This document shows positions 32,478-42,720 of a DNA stretch of 64,000 bases, one piece after another. Source of the stretch: Alicyclobacillus hesperidum. Lineage in GTDB: Bacteria; Bacillota; Bacilli; Alicyclobacillales; Alicyclobacillaceae. Each line of letters opens with the position of its first letter. Position 1 is the stretch's first letter. The position numbers and the translations under genes were made by a program. The notes beneath the pieces are model-generated. The model ran no database searches. It was not told the origin of the DNA and was given only the letters and a program-made list of their open reading frames with translations. The DNA lies in contig NZ_FNOJ01000004.1 of NCBI RefSeq assembly GCF_900107035.1, positions 1 to 64,000 of the forward strand, in the 5' to 3' direction.

Positions 32478-33791
32478 ATGAAGAAGGTTACTGTGATTGG
32501 TGCTGGTCTGGCTGGAGCTGAAGCTGCTTGGCAGGCTGCGCAACGCGGTGTGCAGGTCGTTTTGTACGAAATGCGTCCGGTGCGTCAGACGCCGGCGCAT
32601 CACACAGAACAGTTTGCGGAGTTGGTGTGTACCAACTCATTTCGTGCGGCTAGCATCACAAACGCTGTCGGCTTATTGAAGGAAGAGATGCGTCGTTTAG
32701 ATTCGGTCATTATGAAGGCTGCCGATGAACATCAAGTTCCGGCAGGCGGTGCATTGGCCGTGGATCGCGAACGTTTTTCCGCACGTGTTACGGAACTTGT
32801 AGAAGGGCATCCAAACATTGAAGTGCGCCGTGAGGAAGTTCTGGAAATTCCTTCGGAGGGAATCTGCGTTGTCGCCACTGGCCCTCTCACGTCACCCGCA
32901 TTGTCAGACAGCATTCGGCGATTCATTGGTCACGATTACCTTTACTTCTTTGACGCAGCGGCCCCCATCGTGACGAAGGAGTCTGTCGACATGGACAAGG
33001 TATTTCTACAATCCCGTTACGATAAAGGGGAAGCCGCCTATTTAAATTGTCCCATGGACGAAGACCAATTCAATCGCTTTTACGAAGAGTTGATTCATGC
33101 GGAACGCGCTGAATTGAAAGATTTCGAAGAGGAAAAGTACTTTGAGGGCTGCATGCCGATTGAGGCGATGGCAGCTCGCGGCCGGCAGACGTTGTTGTTT
33201 GGTCCGATGAAACCGGTTGGACTTCGTGATCCGCGAACAGGAAAACGACCTTACGCCGTTGTTCAATTGCGTCAAGACAATGGAGCCGCGACTCTATTTA
33301 ATATTGTGGGGTTCCAGACACACTTGAAGTGGGGCGAGCAGAAACGAGTGTTTGCGCTCATTCCGGGTCTCGAAAATGCGGAGATCGTGCGTTATGGTGT
33401 TATGCATAGGAATACGTACATCAATAGTCCGCGGACGCTACTACCTACATATCAATCGAAGGCTCGACAGGAGCTATTGTTTGCCGGACAAATCACAGGC
33501 GTCGAGGGCTATGTCGAATCGGCTGCGTCGGGTTTGGTTGCTGGGATCAATGCGGCGCGTATAGCAGCGAACCTAGATCCTGTGACAATGCCCCATACAA
33601 CGTCAATTGGCAGTCTCGCTCACTACATCACACATACATCTGGGGATAATTTCCAACCTATGAATGCCACGTTCGGACTGTTTCCGCCGTTATCAGAACC
33701 GATTAAGGATAAACGGCAACGTAATGAAGCGTATGCGCATCGCGCGCTGGCGGATTTGTCCGAGTGTATTGCAAGTACACGGGTGAGTTGA
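32478..33791 (+). CDS. trmFO: tRNA (uracil-5-)-methyltransferase TrmFO
   Basis: A 437-residue FAD- and folate-dependent enzyme that makes m5U54 in tRNA. The FAD-binding N terminus [19 protein letters not shown] and the conserved [28 protein letters not shown] and [17 protein letters not shown] blocks are present. Length matches typical TrmFO. The ATG at 32478 follows AAGGAAG. The stop codon is immediately followed by the xerC start (TGAATG), so topA-trmFO-xerC form a tight operon as in B. subtilis. Confidence 0.97.
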   Translation: MKKVTVIGAGLAGAEAAWQAAQRGVQVVLYEMRPVRQTPAHHTEQFAELVCTNSFRAASITNAVGLLKEEMRRLDSVIMKAADEHQVPAGGALAVDRERFSARVTELVEGHPNIEVRREEVLEIPSEGICVVATGPLTSPALSDSIRRFIGHDYLYFFDAAAPIVTKESVDMDKVFLQSRYDKGEAAYLNCPMDEDQFNRFYEELIHAERAELKDFEEEKYFEGCMPIEAMAARGRQTLLFGPMKPVGLRDPRTGKRPYAVVQLRQDNGAATLFNIVGFQTHLKWGEQKRVFALIPGLENAEIVRYGVMHRNTYINSPRTLLPTYQSKARQELLFAGQITGVEGYVESAASGLVAGINAARIAANLDPVTMPHTTSIGSLAHYITHTSGDNFQPMNATFGLFPPLSEPIKDKRQRNEAYAHRALADLSECIASTRVS

Positions 33792-34679
33792 ATGATGGCG
33801 TTGGAAGAATGGATTGTGCGTTTTGTAGACGAATTCAGGGCAAGGTGGAGCCCGAACACCTTGCAGGCATACGAGCGAGACCTAAAGCAATTGTGCGCGT
33901 GGCTCGCAAGGCGGGGCATAACGGACGTGGCGGTTCTGTCCACCAGAGAGATTCGTACGTTCATTGCCGATAAACTGGCGGAAGGCAAATCGAAGGCAAG
34001 CGTATCACGCCAATTGTCGTGCTATCGCTCTTTTTTTGCGTTTCTTGAGCGAGAAGGCGCAATCGAGCGCGATATTCTTCAATTGCTGACGCTGCCCAAG
34101 CGTGACAAGCCTGTTCCTAAGTACTTATATCAAGAAGAAGTTTCGCAACTTCTTGATCATATTGACGGACGTGATTTCGCTTCCCTGCGCGATCGGGCTC
34201 TTCTCGAGTGTATCTACGCATCGGGGGTTCGTGTGAGTGAATGTGTAAGCATTGATATCGGAGATTTTTCACTGAGCGACGGCTATGCGTATATCATGGG
34301 TAAGGGTGGAAAGGAACGCTATGTGTTGCTAGGTAGCAAGGCTATCGCGGCACTCCAACGATATTTGGATGCGCGAGGTACGGTCGCCACATGTTCGGCG
34401 TTATTTGTAAACCAACGTGGTACGCGTCTATCAGATCGCAGTGTCCGGCGTATATTGGATCAAAGGCTTCGCGAAGTTCCTGGGTTGCGACATATCCATG
34501 TGCACGGTTTACGTCATTCATTTGCTACGCATTTGCTCGATGGTGGCGCCGACTTGCGGAGTGTTCAGGAACTGCTTGGGCACGCCAGCTTGTCTAGCAC
34601 ACAGATTTACACTCACACGAGCCGCGAACGTTTGACAAAAGTGTATCTCGAGGCGCATCCGCGAGCCGAATTAAAATAG
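33792..34679 (+). CDS. xerC: Tyrosine recombinase XerC (CodV)
   Basis: A 295-residue site-specific recombinase for chromosome dimer resolution. The N-terminal SAM-like DNA-binding domain ([16 protein letters not shown]) is followed by the catalytic domain. Catalytic residues are visible in [12 protein letters not shown] (Arg), [12 protein letters not shown] (Lys), [18 protein letters not shown] (His, Arg), LLGHAS (His) and IYTH (Tyr). It sits at the position of codV upstream of hslV. It is therefore the housekeeping enzyme, not a phage integrase. Confidence 0.96.
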   Translation: MMALEEWIVRFVDEFRARWSPNTLQAYERDLKQLCAWLARRGITDVAVLSTREIRTFIADKLAEGKSKASVSRQLSCYRSFFAFLEREGAIERDILQLLTLPKRDKPVPKYLYQEEVSQLLDHIDGRDFASLRDRALLECIYASGVRVSECVSIDIGDFSLSDGYAYIMGKGGKERYVLLGSKAIAALQRYLDARGTVATCSALFVNQRGTRLSDRSVRRILDQRLREVPGLRHIHVHGLRHSFATHLLDGGADLRSVQELLGHASLSSTQIYTHTSRERLTKVYLEAHPRAELK

Positions 34680-34698
34680 AACGATAGGAGCGAACGGG

Positions 34699-35241
34699 AT
34701 GGACATATCGATGCATGCGACGACCATTTTCGCCATACTTAAAGATGGTAAAGGTGCAATGGCTGGCGATGGCCAGGTGACATTGGGTAACAGCATGATC
34801 ATGAAGCAAGGGGCGCGCAAGGTTCGACGCCTTTACAAAGATCAGGTGGTGGCTGGATTTGCCGGTTCGGTCGCCGATGCGTTTACTCTGTTTGAGAAAT
34901 TCGAAAAGCGCCTAGAGGAGTTTCAAGGAAATCTACAACGATCGGCTGTTGAATTGGCGAAGGAATGGCGCTCAGATAAAATTTTGCAAAAGCTTGAGGC
35001 GATGCTTATCGTGATGAATCGGACGGATCTCTTAATTGTTTCCGGTGGAGGTGAGGTCATCCAACCGGACGATGGCATTTGTGCGATTGGCTCAGGTGGA
35101 GCATTTGCACTTTCGGCGGGACGGGCACTTGCTCGTAATACCGATTTGCCACCTGCGGATATTGCCCGCAAGTCTTTGGAGATCGCATCTGAAATCTGCG
35201 TTTTTACGAACGATCACATCGTGTTGGAAGTCGTCGAGTGA
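34699..35241 (+). CDS. hslV: ATP-dependent protease subunit HslV (ClpQ/CodW)
   Basis: A 180-residue proteasome-like peptidase. MHATTIFAI near the N terminus carries the catalytic threonine (T8) after a short leader. [31 protein letters not shown] and [14 protein letters not shown] are typical blocks. It forms a dodecamer capped by HslU. In B. subtilis the nucleophile is reported to be an N-terminal serine, while here Thr-Thr is present. ATG 34699 is used. An ATG four codons later would also retain the active site. It precedes hslU by 15 bp. Confidence 0.96.
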   Translation: MDISMHATTIFAILKDGKGAMAGDGQVTLGNSMIMKQGARKVRRLYKDQVVAGFAGSVADAFTLFEKFEKRLEEFQGNLQRSAVELAKEWRSDKILQKLEAMLIVMNRTDLLIVSGGGEVIQPDDGICAIGSGGAFALSAGRALARNTDLPPADIARKSLEIASEICVFTNDHIVLEVVE

Positions 35242-35256
35242 CGAGGAGGTATTCGA

Positions 35257-36648
35257 ATGGTGATGGAGCGTGAATTGACGCCACGCCAGATTGTGGAGCA
35301 TCTTGACCGATACATCGTCGGCCAACGCGCAGCCAAACGAGCTGTGGCTGTTGCTCTTCGCAACCGGTCACGTCGAGCGAAATTAAGTCCGGAGTTGCAA
35401 GCTGAAGTAACGCCCAAAAACATTTTGATGATTGGACCTACTGGTGTAGGCAAAACCGAAATTGCACGACGTCTAAGTAAGTTGGTGGGTGCGCCGTTCA
35501 TTAAGGTGGAGGCAACCAAATTCACCGAAGTCGGTTATGTAGGCCGCGATGTCGAGGCTATGGTTCGCGATTTAGTCGAGACGGCTGTGCGTATGGTGAA
35601 GACAGAACACGCGGAAAAGGTAAAGGACGATGCGGAAGCACGTGCGAACGATCGCATCGTCGAGGCGCTTGTACCGGATCCAGGAGCGCGATCGCGGGTC
35701 AAAAATCCGTTTGAGATGTTGTTTGGAGGCACACCGAATACAAACCATACCGCGGAACCGAGTTCTGATGGCGTGCGTGAAGAGCGGCGGCGCACGAAGC
35801 ATAAACTGCTTCTGGGTGAGCTGGAGGATAAGTACGTCGAAATTGATGTGGAAGAACAATCCACGCCGGCGTTAGGCTTTATGCCGGGAGTTGGTCCTGA
35901 GAGCATCGGCAATTTGCAAGAAATGCTGGGAAATCTTTTACCAAAGTCGACGCGCAAGCGCAAGATGACCGTTCGTGAGGCTCGCAAAGTGCTCACGCAG
36001 GAGGAAGCTCAGAAGCTCATCGACATGGACGCCGTGACGGCGGAGGCGATTTATCGAGCAGAAAACCATGGAATTATCTTTATTGATGAAATGGATAAAA
36101 TCGCAGGGCGGGAACAGCGTGGCCCTGATGTGTCGCGAGAAGGTGTTCAGAGGGATATCCTCCCGATTGTAGAGGGGTCCACCGTTTCAACCAAGTACGG
36201 TGCGGTGAAAACCGATTACATGTTGTTTATAGGCGCGGGCGCTTTCCATGTCGCCAAGCCTTCAGATTTGATTCCTGAGTTGCAAGGACGTTTCCCGATT
36301 CGAGTAGAACTGGAGCCGCTGACAAAGGAAGACTTTATGCGCATTCTGCAAGAACCCGAACATTCTTTGCTCAAGCAATACACGGCCTTATTGGAGACTG
36401 AGGGCATTCGGGTTGAGTTTACCGAGGACGCCATTGCAAGAATTGCCGAAATGGCACAGCAGGTGAATCAGGAAACCGAAAATATTGGCGCGCGGCGATT
36501 GCACACGCTAGTTGAAAAAGTTCTTGAGGATCTCTCATTCGAGGCGCCGGATGTCAATCTTCCGTCGATTCAAATTACACGGCAGTATGTCGATGAAAAG
36601 CTGGGAGGGATTGTTGTCAACCGCGATTTAAGCCAATTTATTTTGTAG
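35257..36648 (+). CDS. hslU: ATP-dependent protease ATPase subunit HslU (ClpY)
   Basis: A 463-residue AAA+ unfoldase partner of HslV. It has [20 protein letters not shown] at the N terminus, Walker [10 protein letters not shown], pore motif GYVGRDVE, an intermediate I-domain (about residues 110-245), Walker [13 protein letters not shown] and sensor residues in [11 protein letters not shown]. The C-terminal RDLSQFIL is the HslV-docking tail. Strong GAGGAGG precedes the ATG. A terminator follows 35 bp after the stop. codY, the next gene in B. subtilis, is not present. Confidence 0.97.
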   Translation: MVMERELTPRQIVEHLDRYIVGQRAAKRAVAVALRNRSRRAKLSPELQAEVTPKNILMIGPTGVGKTEIARRLSKLVGAPFIKVEATKFTEVGYVGRDVEAMVRDLVETAVRMVKTEHAEKVKDDAEARANDRIVEALVPDPGARSRVKNPFEMLFGGTPNTNHTAEPSSDGVREERRRTKHKLLLGELEDKYVEIDVEEQSTPALGFMPGVGPESIGNLQEMLGNLLPKSTRKRKMTVREARKVLTQEEAQKLIDMDAVTAEAIYRAENHGIIFIDEMDKIAGREQRGPDVSREGVQRDILPIVEGSTVSTKYGAVKTDYMLFIGAGAFHVAKPSDLIPELQGRFPIRVELEPLTKEDFMRILQEPEHSLLKQYTALLETEGIRVEFTEDAIARIAEMAQQVNQETENIGARRLHTLVEKVLEDLSFEAPDVNLPSIQITRQYVDEKLGGIVVNRDLSQFIL

Positions 36649-36682
36649 ACTGTGGCGTTCGTCAATGTTATATCGAGAATTT

Positions 36683-36717
36683 GGGTGGAACCGAATTGCG
36701 GTTTCACTCCTTTTTTT
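36683..36717 (+). terminator. Rho-independent terminator after hslU
   Basis: GGGTGGAACCG pairs with CGGTTTCACTCC (G-U pairs included) around a short loop, followed by TTTTTTT. It separates the housekeeping operon from the fla/che operon. Confidence 0.92.
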
Positions 36718-36737
36718 ATATGGAATATGAACGTCAT

Positions 36738-36764
36738 TAAATACTTTTTTTTGTTTATCGATCA
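36738..36764 (+). promoter_or_regulatory. Candidate sigma-D-type promoter of the fla/che operon
   Basis: TAAA (36738-36741), a 15-bp T-rich spacer and ATCGATCA (36757-36764) match the sigma-D pattern TAAA-N15-GCCGATAT at TAAA and the CGAT core. It lies about 80 bp upstream of flgB. No convincing vegetative promoter is seen in the same gap. The match is partial. Confidence 0.4.
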
Positions 36765-36845
36765 ACATAGCAGGATTCGACTCTGGTGTGCCGAATTTGT
36801 AGTTTCGTATCGAATCTAGTCACAATTTGTATCGGGGCGAGTCGA

Positions 36846-37250
36846 ATGAACGTATTTCAACTGCTGCAAAGTTCCATAAATGCCTCTACTCTACGCCAAT
36901 CTGTGTATGCAAACAACATTGCAAACGCTGAAACGCCAGGTTATAAGCGTCAAGATGTTGCGTTTGAGTCTTACCTGCAAAATGCACTGAACGGGACCGG
37001 ACAGGCTCTGATGGGTCAGTATCACATCCCTGTCGGCACGGACGAGAATTCCGTAAATCTCAACGCGTTGCCCAATGTCACCCCGGTTGTTTATACCGAC
37101 AATTCGACAACTGTCGACAACAATGGCAATAACGTCGACATTACTCAAGAGATGACGCTGCTCGCGGAAAATCAAGTCCGGTACGACACGTTGGTTCAGG
37201 ATGTGTCAGATCGCATAACACGGTTGCGGACTGCCATTACGGGGAGTTGA
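36846..37250 (+). CDS. flgB: Flagellar basal-body rod protein FlgB
   Basis: A 134-residue proximal rod protein and first gene of the fla/che operon. The rod-family N terminus reads SINASTLRQSVYANNIANAE then TPGYKR. The C-terminal helix contains the usual ENQVRYDTLVQDVSDRI. The ATG at 36846 is chosen by homology. The ribosome binding site (GGGGCGAG) is modest, and the longer frame from 36786 overlaps the promoter region. Confidence 0.96.
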   Translation: MNVFQLLQSSINASTLRQSVYANNIANAETPGYKRQDVAFESYLQNALNGTGQALMGQYHIPVGTDENSVNLNALPNVTPVVYTDNSTTVDNNGNNVDITQEMTLLAENQVRYDTLVQDVSDRITRLRTAITGS

Positions 37251-37255
37251 GTTGA

Positions 37256-37690
37256 ATGCTTGATAATTCCAGCATGAACATCAGTGCCAGCGGGCTGGCG
37301 GCCAATCAACTCTGGATGAACGTGATTGCCAACAATATTGCAAATGCGAATACGACACGCACGCCGCAAGGAGGGCCCTATCGCTCGGAAATCGTGAACT
37401 TCCAAGCGGTACAACAGCCGGCAAGCTTTCAAACTACGCTCGGGCAAGCCATGACGTATGGAGGTGGCGGTGTTGAAGTCTCCTCTATTACTCAAGATAC
37501 AAGTCCCTTTCAACTGGTCTATGACCCATCAAGCCCGGATGCTGTGAATGGATATGTGAAAATGCCTAACGTCGATATCGCAACGCAAATGGTCGATCTT
37601 GTTCAAGCTTCGCGAGCCTATGAGGCCAACGCGACGGCATTTGATGCCGCAAAACAAATGGCGGTAAGCGCACTGAGTATTGGTAAATAA
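37256..37690 (+). CDS. flgC: Flagellar basal-body rod protein FlgC
   Basis: A 144-residue rod protein. It has SMNISASGLAANQLWMNVIA and NNIANANTTRT at the N terminus, NVDIATQMVDLVQASRAYEA at the C terminus, and the typical tail QMAVSALSIGK. It follows flgB by 5 bp and is followed by fliE, the standard order. Confidence 0.97.
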   Translation: MLDNSSMNISASGLAANQLWMNVIANNIANANTTRTPQGGPYRSEIVNFQAVQQPASFQTTLGQAMTYGGGGVEVSSITQDTSPFQLVYDPSSPDAVNGYVKMPNVDIATQMVDLVQASRAYEANATAFDAAKQMAVSALSIGK

Positions 37691-37710
37691 ATTGGAATGG
37701 ATGGTTGATC

Positions 37711-38025
37711 ATGATTCCGGCAACTGTGTCGAATGTGTCAAGCGCATTGGCTACGCCTGGCTCTTTAGGTGGAAGCCAGTCTGGGGGAGCTGGGAGTACC
37801 TCAGGCACGAGTTTTGGAGCGTTTCTGGCTCATGCAATGGATCAGGTGAATTCGTTAAGCCAGTCAGCTGACCAAATGGCTGTCTCCTACGCGGCGGGCG
37901 GACCCGTTTCGACGGCGCAATTGATGATTGCCGAATCGCAAGCAACGTTGGCGGTTGACATGATGTCCCAAGTGGCGACTCGCGTGCAGCAAGCGTACTC
38001 GACGATGATGAACATGCAAATTTAA
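37711..38025 (+). CDS. fliE: Flagellar hook-basal body complex protein FliE
   Basis: A 104-residue adaptor between the MS ring and rod, and an early export substrate. The C-terminal half carries the family pattern TAQLMIAESQATLAVDMMSQ then VATRVQQAY. The N terminus is Gly/Ser-rich. The ATG at 37711 is chosen over TTG 37705 because GGATGG lies 6 bp upstream of it. Confidence 0.94.
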   Translation: MIPATVSNVSSALATPGSLGGSQSGGAGSTSGTSFGAFLAHAMDQVNSLSQSADQMAVSYAAGGPVSTAQLMIAESQATLAVDMMSQVATRVQQAYSTMMNMQI

Positions 38026-38063
38026 TCGTTGTGATTGCGATGATTGAAATAGGGTGAGATGCA

Positions 38064-39590
38064 TTGAATGAAACCCTGCGGGGGATGTGGACGAATTTGA
38101 AAGGGAGATGGGTGGGACTTTCTCCCTTTGCCCGACGCAACGCCATAATTGCTTTTGTGGCTGCGTTGGCCGCACTTGCGACCATCGTTTTCGTCGTTTC
38201 GCGTCCACATTATGTGACCATTATGGAGGGCCTCGATGACAAATCGCTCGGCCAGGTACAGCAAGAACTTGATACACTGAAAATCCCTAACCAAATTCAG
38301 GGTACTGCGGTTTTAGTTCCAGCACGTGAGGCGGATGAAGCTCGCATACAGCTGTCAATGGCTGGGTTGCCGCAATCTGGTTATGTTGGATACTCAAGCG
38401 TGAGCACATCGTTTGGGTTGACACAAGACCAATTTAATATCCAGGTGCTCGATGCTCTGCAACAGAGCCTGAATGCGACCATTGCGAGTATTAACGGCGT
38501 AGAATCCGCTCAGGTGCATATCGTCATGCCCGAACAGCAGTTGTTTGTGACGCAGCCCACGTCGGATGCGAAAGCATCGGTGTTTGTCACGCTTGGCACC
38601 GGTGTGCAATTGTCACCGGCGCAAGTTGCTGGTATCCAAGAACTTGTGGCGCACTCTGTGCAAGGGTTGAGTGTTGGCAATGTCACGGTGGTGGATCAGT
38701 ACGGCGATACCTTGTCAAGTGATACGCCGTCGACTGGATCGACGGTCACGGGATCGGCTTCGTCAGAGTTAGCGATGCGGGAAAAACTCGAAAATGACCT
38801 TCAGCAAAAACTGGTTTCGGGTCTCCAACAGATTGTTGGCGCACAAAACGCGGTCGTTGTGGTGCACGCGAATGTCACGTTTAACCAAACGGAGACGACT
38901 TCCCATGTGTTGTACAATGCCCCCGGTTCGACGAACGGTTTTGTCACGAGCACTCAGGTTGACAAGTCGCAGACCACCAATGGAACCGGAACAGGTGGTG
39001 CTGTAGGGCAAGCAGGGAGCAATCCGAACCTCAACTCCACCTATGCAGCCGGTGGTAGTGCGGGGTCAAATTCGACGTCGTCTGACACGACAACCAATTA
39101 CGCATTTAGCTATCAAAACCAGCAGACTACGTCCGATCCGATGCAAGTGCAAGGCTACTCGGTCGGCGTCTTACTGAATAGCAACGATCAAAGCATTACC
39201 CCGGCTGTGCAGGCTCAGATCAAGAATTTTGTCGCGGGAGTTCTGGGAGGAACGCAAACTCAGGGGAAAAACCAAGTCAGCGTGTCTGCTGTTCCGTTCA
39301 CGTCGATGCAACAACCGACAACCATGGTAGCTCCGAGTTCACATCGATTCATTTATGCGCTTGGCGCGTTGCTATTACTTGCTATCGGGGGAGGCATGGT
39401 CTGGTATCGTCGTCGACGAATGCAGGCGAAGGAGTTGCAGATACCCACAGTTGTATCGGACGTGTTTGAACACGAGTTGGAAGAACTCCCATTGACGGAA
39501 GAAGAAGTACTTCGTTCACAACTGGTGAACCTTGCAAAGCAAAGGCCGGACGATTTTACAAGTTTACTGCGTTCTTGGTTATCGGAGTGA
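38064..39590 (+). CDS. fliF: Flagellar MS-ring protein FliF
   Basis: A 508-residue integral membrane protein forming the MS ring. The first transmembrane helix (about 26-46) is followed by ring-building motifs: VPAREADEARIQLSMAGLP, VESAQVHIVMPEQQLF and VQGLSVGNVTVVDQYG. A long Ser/Thr/Asn/Gly-rich insertion (about 300-350) precedes the second transmembrane helix (about 428-448). The acidic C terminus (DDFTSLLRSWLSE) should bind FliG. TTG start after AGGGTGAG. It is slightly shorter than the B. subtilis protein. Confidence 0.97.
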   Translation: MNETLRGMWTNLKGRWVGLSPFARRNAIIAFVAALAALATIVFVVSRPHYVTIMEGLDDKSLGQVQQELDTLKIPNQIQGTAVLVPAREADEARIQLSMAGLPQSGYVGYSSVSTSFGLTQDQFNIQVLDALQQSLNATIASINGVESAQVHIVMPEQQLFVTQPTSDAKASVFVTLGTGVQLSPAQVAGIQELVAHSVQGLSVGNVTVVDQYGDTLSSDTPSTGSTVTGSASSELAMREKLENDLQQKLVSGLQQIVGAQNAVVVVHANVTFNQTETTSHVLYNAPGSTNGFVTSTQVDKSQTTNGTGTGGAVGQAGSNPNLNSTYAAGGSAGSNSTSSDTTTNYAFSYQNQQTTSDPMQVQGYSVGVLLNSNDQSITPAVQAQIKNFVAGVLGGTQTQGKNQVSVSAVPFTSMQQPTTMVAPSSHRFIYALGALLLLAIGGGMVWYRRRRMQAKELQIPTVVSDVFEHELEELPLTEEEVLRSQLVNLAKQRPDDFTSLLRSWLSE

Positions 39591-39622
39591 CCAAACTGTG
39601 ATGGTAGCAAGGAGGCGATGAG

Positions 39623-40633
39623 ATGCAACGCCGATCGTCTTTGTCCGGCAAGCAAAAGGCAGCTGTGCTTCTCATCGCGTTAGGTCAAGATGTCGCAGCT
39701 GAGATTTTTAAACGCCTATCTCAAGATGAAGTGGAGCAGCTGACGTTCGAAATTGCCAACGTCAACAAAGTTGGCATGGAACAGCGGGAATCCATTCTGG
39801 AGGAGTTCCGGGATCTCGCGATGGCCAAGGAATATATCCAGACGGGGGGTATCGACTACGCTCGGGAGGTGTTGGAGCGCGCTCTTGGTCCCCAGTCGGC
39901 GCAGGATGTGCTTGCCCGTTTGACGTCTGCTCTGCAGGTGCGTCCTTTTCACTTTGCCCGCAAGGCAGATCCCAATCAGGTATTGGGATTCTTACAGGAT
40001 GAACATCCACAGACGGTGGCTTTGGTGCTGTCGTATCTCGAGCCGAGTCAAGCTGCGATGATCATCTCAGAATTGCCGACGGAGCTACAAGCGGACGTGG
40101 CGAGGCGAATCGCTACCATGAAAGGCACGTCGCCTGATGTCATTGCAGAAGTGGAAGAAATTCTTGAATCGAAACTCTCGACCATGACGGCGGTGGACAA
40201 TTCTCATACAGGCGGGATTGAGGCTGTTGTCAACATATTGAACGGCGTCGATCGCAGTACGGAAAAAAGCATTCTTGAACAGCTCGCGACGCGCGATCCA
40301 GATTTGGTCGACGAGATCAAAAAGCGGATGTTTGTGTTCGAGGATATCATTTTCCTCGATTCCAAAGCCATTCAACGAGTCATTCGCGAGGTCGATGCGC
40401 GCGATCTGCAGCTTGCCTTAAGGGTTGCCCGTGAAGATGTTAAAGACGTTCTGTTTAACAATATGTCCAAGCGCATGGCAGAGCAGTTCCAAGAAGACAT
40501 GGAGTACATGGGACCTGTTCGACTGCGCGACGTTGAAGATGCGCAGCAGCGAATTGTTGGTGTCATTCGTCATCTGGAGGATATCGGAGAAATTGTCGTC
40601 TCGCGTGGCGGGGGGGACGATATCATTGTCTAA
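39623..40633 (+). CDS. fliG: Flagellar motor switch protein FliG
   Basis: A 336-residue rotor protein that contacts MotA and controls rotation direction. It has LSGKQKAAVLLIALGQDVAA at the N terminus, the EHPQT motif with VALVLSYLEPSQAAMI in the middle domain (about 127 onward), and the C-terminal torque helix region with FEDIIFLDSKAIQRVIREVD. A strong AAGGAGG precedes the ATG. Its last 8 bases overlap fliH. Confidence 0.98.
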   Translation: MQRRSSLSGKQKAAVLLIALGQDVAAEIFKRLSQDEVEQLTFEIANVNKVGMEQRESILEEFRDLAMAKEYIQTGGIDYAREVLERALGPQSAQDVLARLTSALQVRPFHFARKADPNQVLGFLQDEHPQTVALVLSYLEPSQAAMIISELPTELQADVARRIATMKGTSPDVIAEVEEILESKLSTMTAVDNSHTGGIEAVVNILNGVDRSTEKSILEQLATRDPDLVDEIKKRMFVFEDIIFLDSKAIQRVIREVDARDLQLALRVAREDVKDVLFNNMSKRMAEQFQEDMEYMGPVRLRDVEDAQQRIVGVIRHLEDIGEIVVSRGGGDDIIV

Positions 40634-41420
40634 CGTCGTAAAGCACGCGCAGATTGTCCCGCATGTCGATCAGATTGAAATTCCCGATATCCCTGTTCGA
40701 CGTCCTGCGAGTGGTGAAGTCGAGATGTCTGTGCGAACCCCCGACTTGGAGGAGGAAGCAGTGCAACGACTTCGCCAGATCGCGATCGAGCAAGGCGAGC
40801 GGGAACGCGCTCTGATGTTGCAACGAGCGATTGTCGAGGCGCAGGAAATAGTGGCACGCGCACGCGAAGAGGCGCGTGCCAGCGCGGAACAAGTCCGGCA
40901 ACAGGCGTATGCCGAAGGAATGCAGCAAGGCCTTGCGGCAGCGGCGTCGGAATTAGCTTCGTGGAAACAAGCCGAGTATGACAAGCTTGAGGCGTTGGCC
41001 AAAGATATGCAGGACGATTGGCAGCGGCGCATGATGGCGCAAAAGCATGCGCTTAGCCAATTTGCCATCAGTGTTGTCAAGGCCTTGCTCGGCCGCGAAC
41101 TGCTACTTGCCCCTGTGGCTATCGACGAACTCGTGGACGGGATGTTGCAACAGGTCATTCAAGCGACCTCCGTCTGTGTACGTGTGCACCCTGACGATTA
41201 TCAGGCGGCCTGTGACGCTGAACCCAAATGGTCACTGCGCGGCATGGGCAAATGGGCTGTGCAGGTAATCCCAGATCCGTCAATGAATCCGGGTGATTGC
41301 GATATCTGGGCGGATTCGGTGCATCTCGACGGGCGAATGCAGGTACGACTCGGAGAATTGACGGACTGGCTCGCAAAGCTGGCGGAGGAAGGAGATGCCC
41401 GCGATGTGGACTCTGCTTGA
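40626..41420 (+). CDS. fliH: Flagellar export ATPase regulator FliH
   Basis: A 264-residue protein with a long, Ala/Glu/Arg-rich coiled-coil region (about 55-135, with AQEIVARAREEARASAEQ) and a globular C-terminal FliI/V-ATPase E-subunit-like domain (ALSQFAISVVKALLGREL; GDCDIWADSVHLDGRMQVRL). It holds FliI at the export gate and restrains ATP hydrolysis. The TTG at 40626 is used with a G-rich site upstream. It overlaps fliG by 8 bp and fliI by 26 bp. The upstream extension of the frame lies wholly within fliG. Confidence 0.93.
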   Translation: MSNVVKHAQIVPHVDQIEIPDIPVRRPASGEVEMSVRTPDLEEEAVQRLRQIAIEQGERERALMLQRAIVEAQEIVARAREEARASAEQVRQQAYAEGMQQGLAAAASELASWKQAEYDKLEALAKDMQDDWQRRMMAQKHALSQFAISVVKALLGRELLLAPVAIDELVDGMLQQVIQATSVCVRVHPDDYQAACDAEPKWSLRGMGKWAVQVIPDPSMNPGDCDIWADSVHLDGRMQVRLGELTDWLAKLAEEGDARDVDSA

Positions 41421-42720
41421 GGCCGCAACAGAGCAACTCAGCACCCGTCGGTTGTTGCGGATGGAGGGCAGCGTGACGAAATTGGTCGGTACGGCGATTG
41501 AGGCTACGGGACCACGGACATCGCTAGGCGATTTGTGTCTCGTGCATGGGGGGGAGCACGCTTGTCTGGCGGAAGTCGCGGGCTTTCGCGAAGATAAACT
41601 GCTCTTGGTGCCCTTATCCGAAATCGCGAGCATTGCTCCCGGGGCGTCTGTTACCTATTTGCAACGCCAACTCGCAGTCGCTTGCGGACAAGGCCTACTG
41701 GGGCGCGTGTTGAATGGACTTGGAGAGCCGGATGACGGCCAAGGTGCCATTGCTGGGAATGTGACCTATCGTCCGGTTTGGGGTCGGCCGGTGCACCCAC
41801 TTCGCCGTCGGCGGATTGAGCATGTCCTTGCCACAGGAGTTCGAGCCATCGACGCGCTTCTGACACTTGGCGAAGGACAACGCGTTGGCGTGTTTGCCGG
41901 CAGTGGTGTCGGCAAGAGCACGCTTTTGTCGATGATTGCGCGCGGAAGCGAAGCGGATGTGAACGTGATCGCGTTGGTGGGTGAACGAGGGCGTGAAGTC
42001 CGGGAGTTCATTGAGCGGGACTTAGGCGAAGAGGGCTTGGCCCGAAGCGTCGTCATCGTCGCGACGTCGGATCAACCGGCGTACATCCGGATGAAGGCGG
42101 CTTTTGTTGCGACAGCAATTGCCGAACATTTTCGCGACACAGGTAAACGTGTAGCGTTCATGATGGATTCGGTCACGCGCTTTGCTATGGCGCAGCGAGA
42201 AGTGGGGCTGGCTGCCGGCGAACCACCGTCTTCGCGCGGATATACGCCTTCTGTTTTCGCGTTGCTTCCACAGCTTCTCGAGCGAACAGGGCCTGGCGAG
42301 ACGGGGGCAATTACCGCTTTTTATACGGTACTTGTCGAAGGCGACGATCTGAACGATCCGATTGCCGACGCGGTTCGTGGCATTTTGGACGGACATGTTG
42401 TGCTCTCGCGCAGGCTGGCTAATGCAGGTCACTATCCGGCAATTGACATTCTGGCCAGTATCTCGCGCTTATTTTCGACCGTGGCAAGTTCGGATCATCA
42501 ACGGCAAGCTCGTCTGGTTCGCCATTGGTTAAGTCGGTATCAAGAGGTCGAGGACTTGCTTCGCATTGGTGCCTATCGTAGCGGAACAGACGCTGAGGTC
42601 GATATCGCGATCGAAAAAATCGCCGCGATTCGGGCACTGCTTGAACAAGAAGCGGACGAACACACTCCCTTTGCCGAAACGATGGCGCGCCTTGCTGCTC
42701 TCACAGGGGGTGCACCATGA
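41395..42720 (+). CDS. fliI: Flagellum-specific ATP synthase FliI
   Basis: A 441-residue export ATPase related to F1-beta. It has Walker A GSGVGKST (169-176), VIALVGERGREVREFIERDL, and the Walker B/visit region VAFMMDSVTRFAMAQREVGL then AAGEPPSSRGYTPS. A GGAGGAAGGAG site allows ATG 41395 or ATG 41404. It provides energy for chaperone release and export with FliH and FliJ. The stop codon overlaps the fliJ start (ATGA). Confidence 0.97.
   Translation: MPAMWTLLEAATEQLSTRRLLRMEGSVTKLVGTAIEATGPRTSLGDLCLVHGGEHACLAEVAGFREDKLLLVPLSEIASIAPGASVTYLQRQLAVACGQGLLGRVLNGLGEPDDGQGAIAGNVTYRPVWGRPVHPLRRRRIEHVLATGVRAIDALLTLGEGQRVGVFAGSGVGKSTLLSMIARGSEADVNVIALVGERGREVREFIERDLGEEGLARSVVIVATSDQPAYIRMKAAFVATAIAEHFRDTGKRVAFMMDSVTRFAMAQREVGLAAGEPPSSRGYTPSVFALLPQLLERTGPGETGAITAFYTVLVEGDDLNDPIADAVRGILDGHVVLSRRLANAGHYPAIDILASISRLFSTVASSDHQRQARLVRHWLSRYQEVEDLLRIGAYRSGTDAEVDIAIEKIAAIRALLEQEADEHTPFAETMARLAALTGGAP

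Noticed and set aside
33792-34679. Tyrosine recombinase as a sign of a mobile element
   Set aside because: It lies in the conserved trmFO-xerC-hslV order and has housekeeping XerC features. No attachment-site repeats or phage genes flank it.
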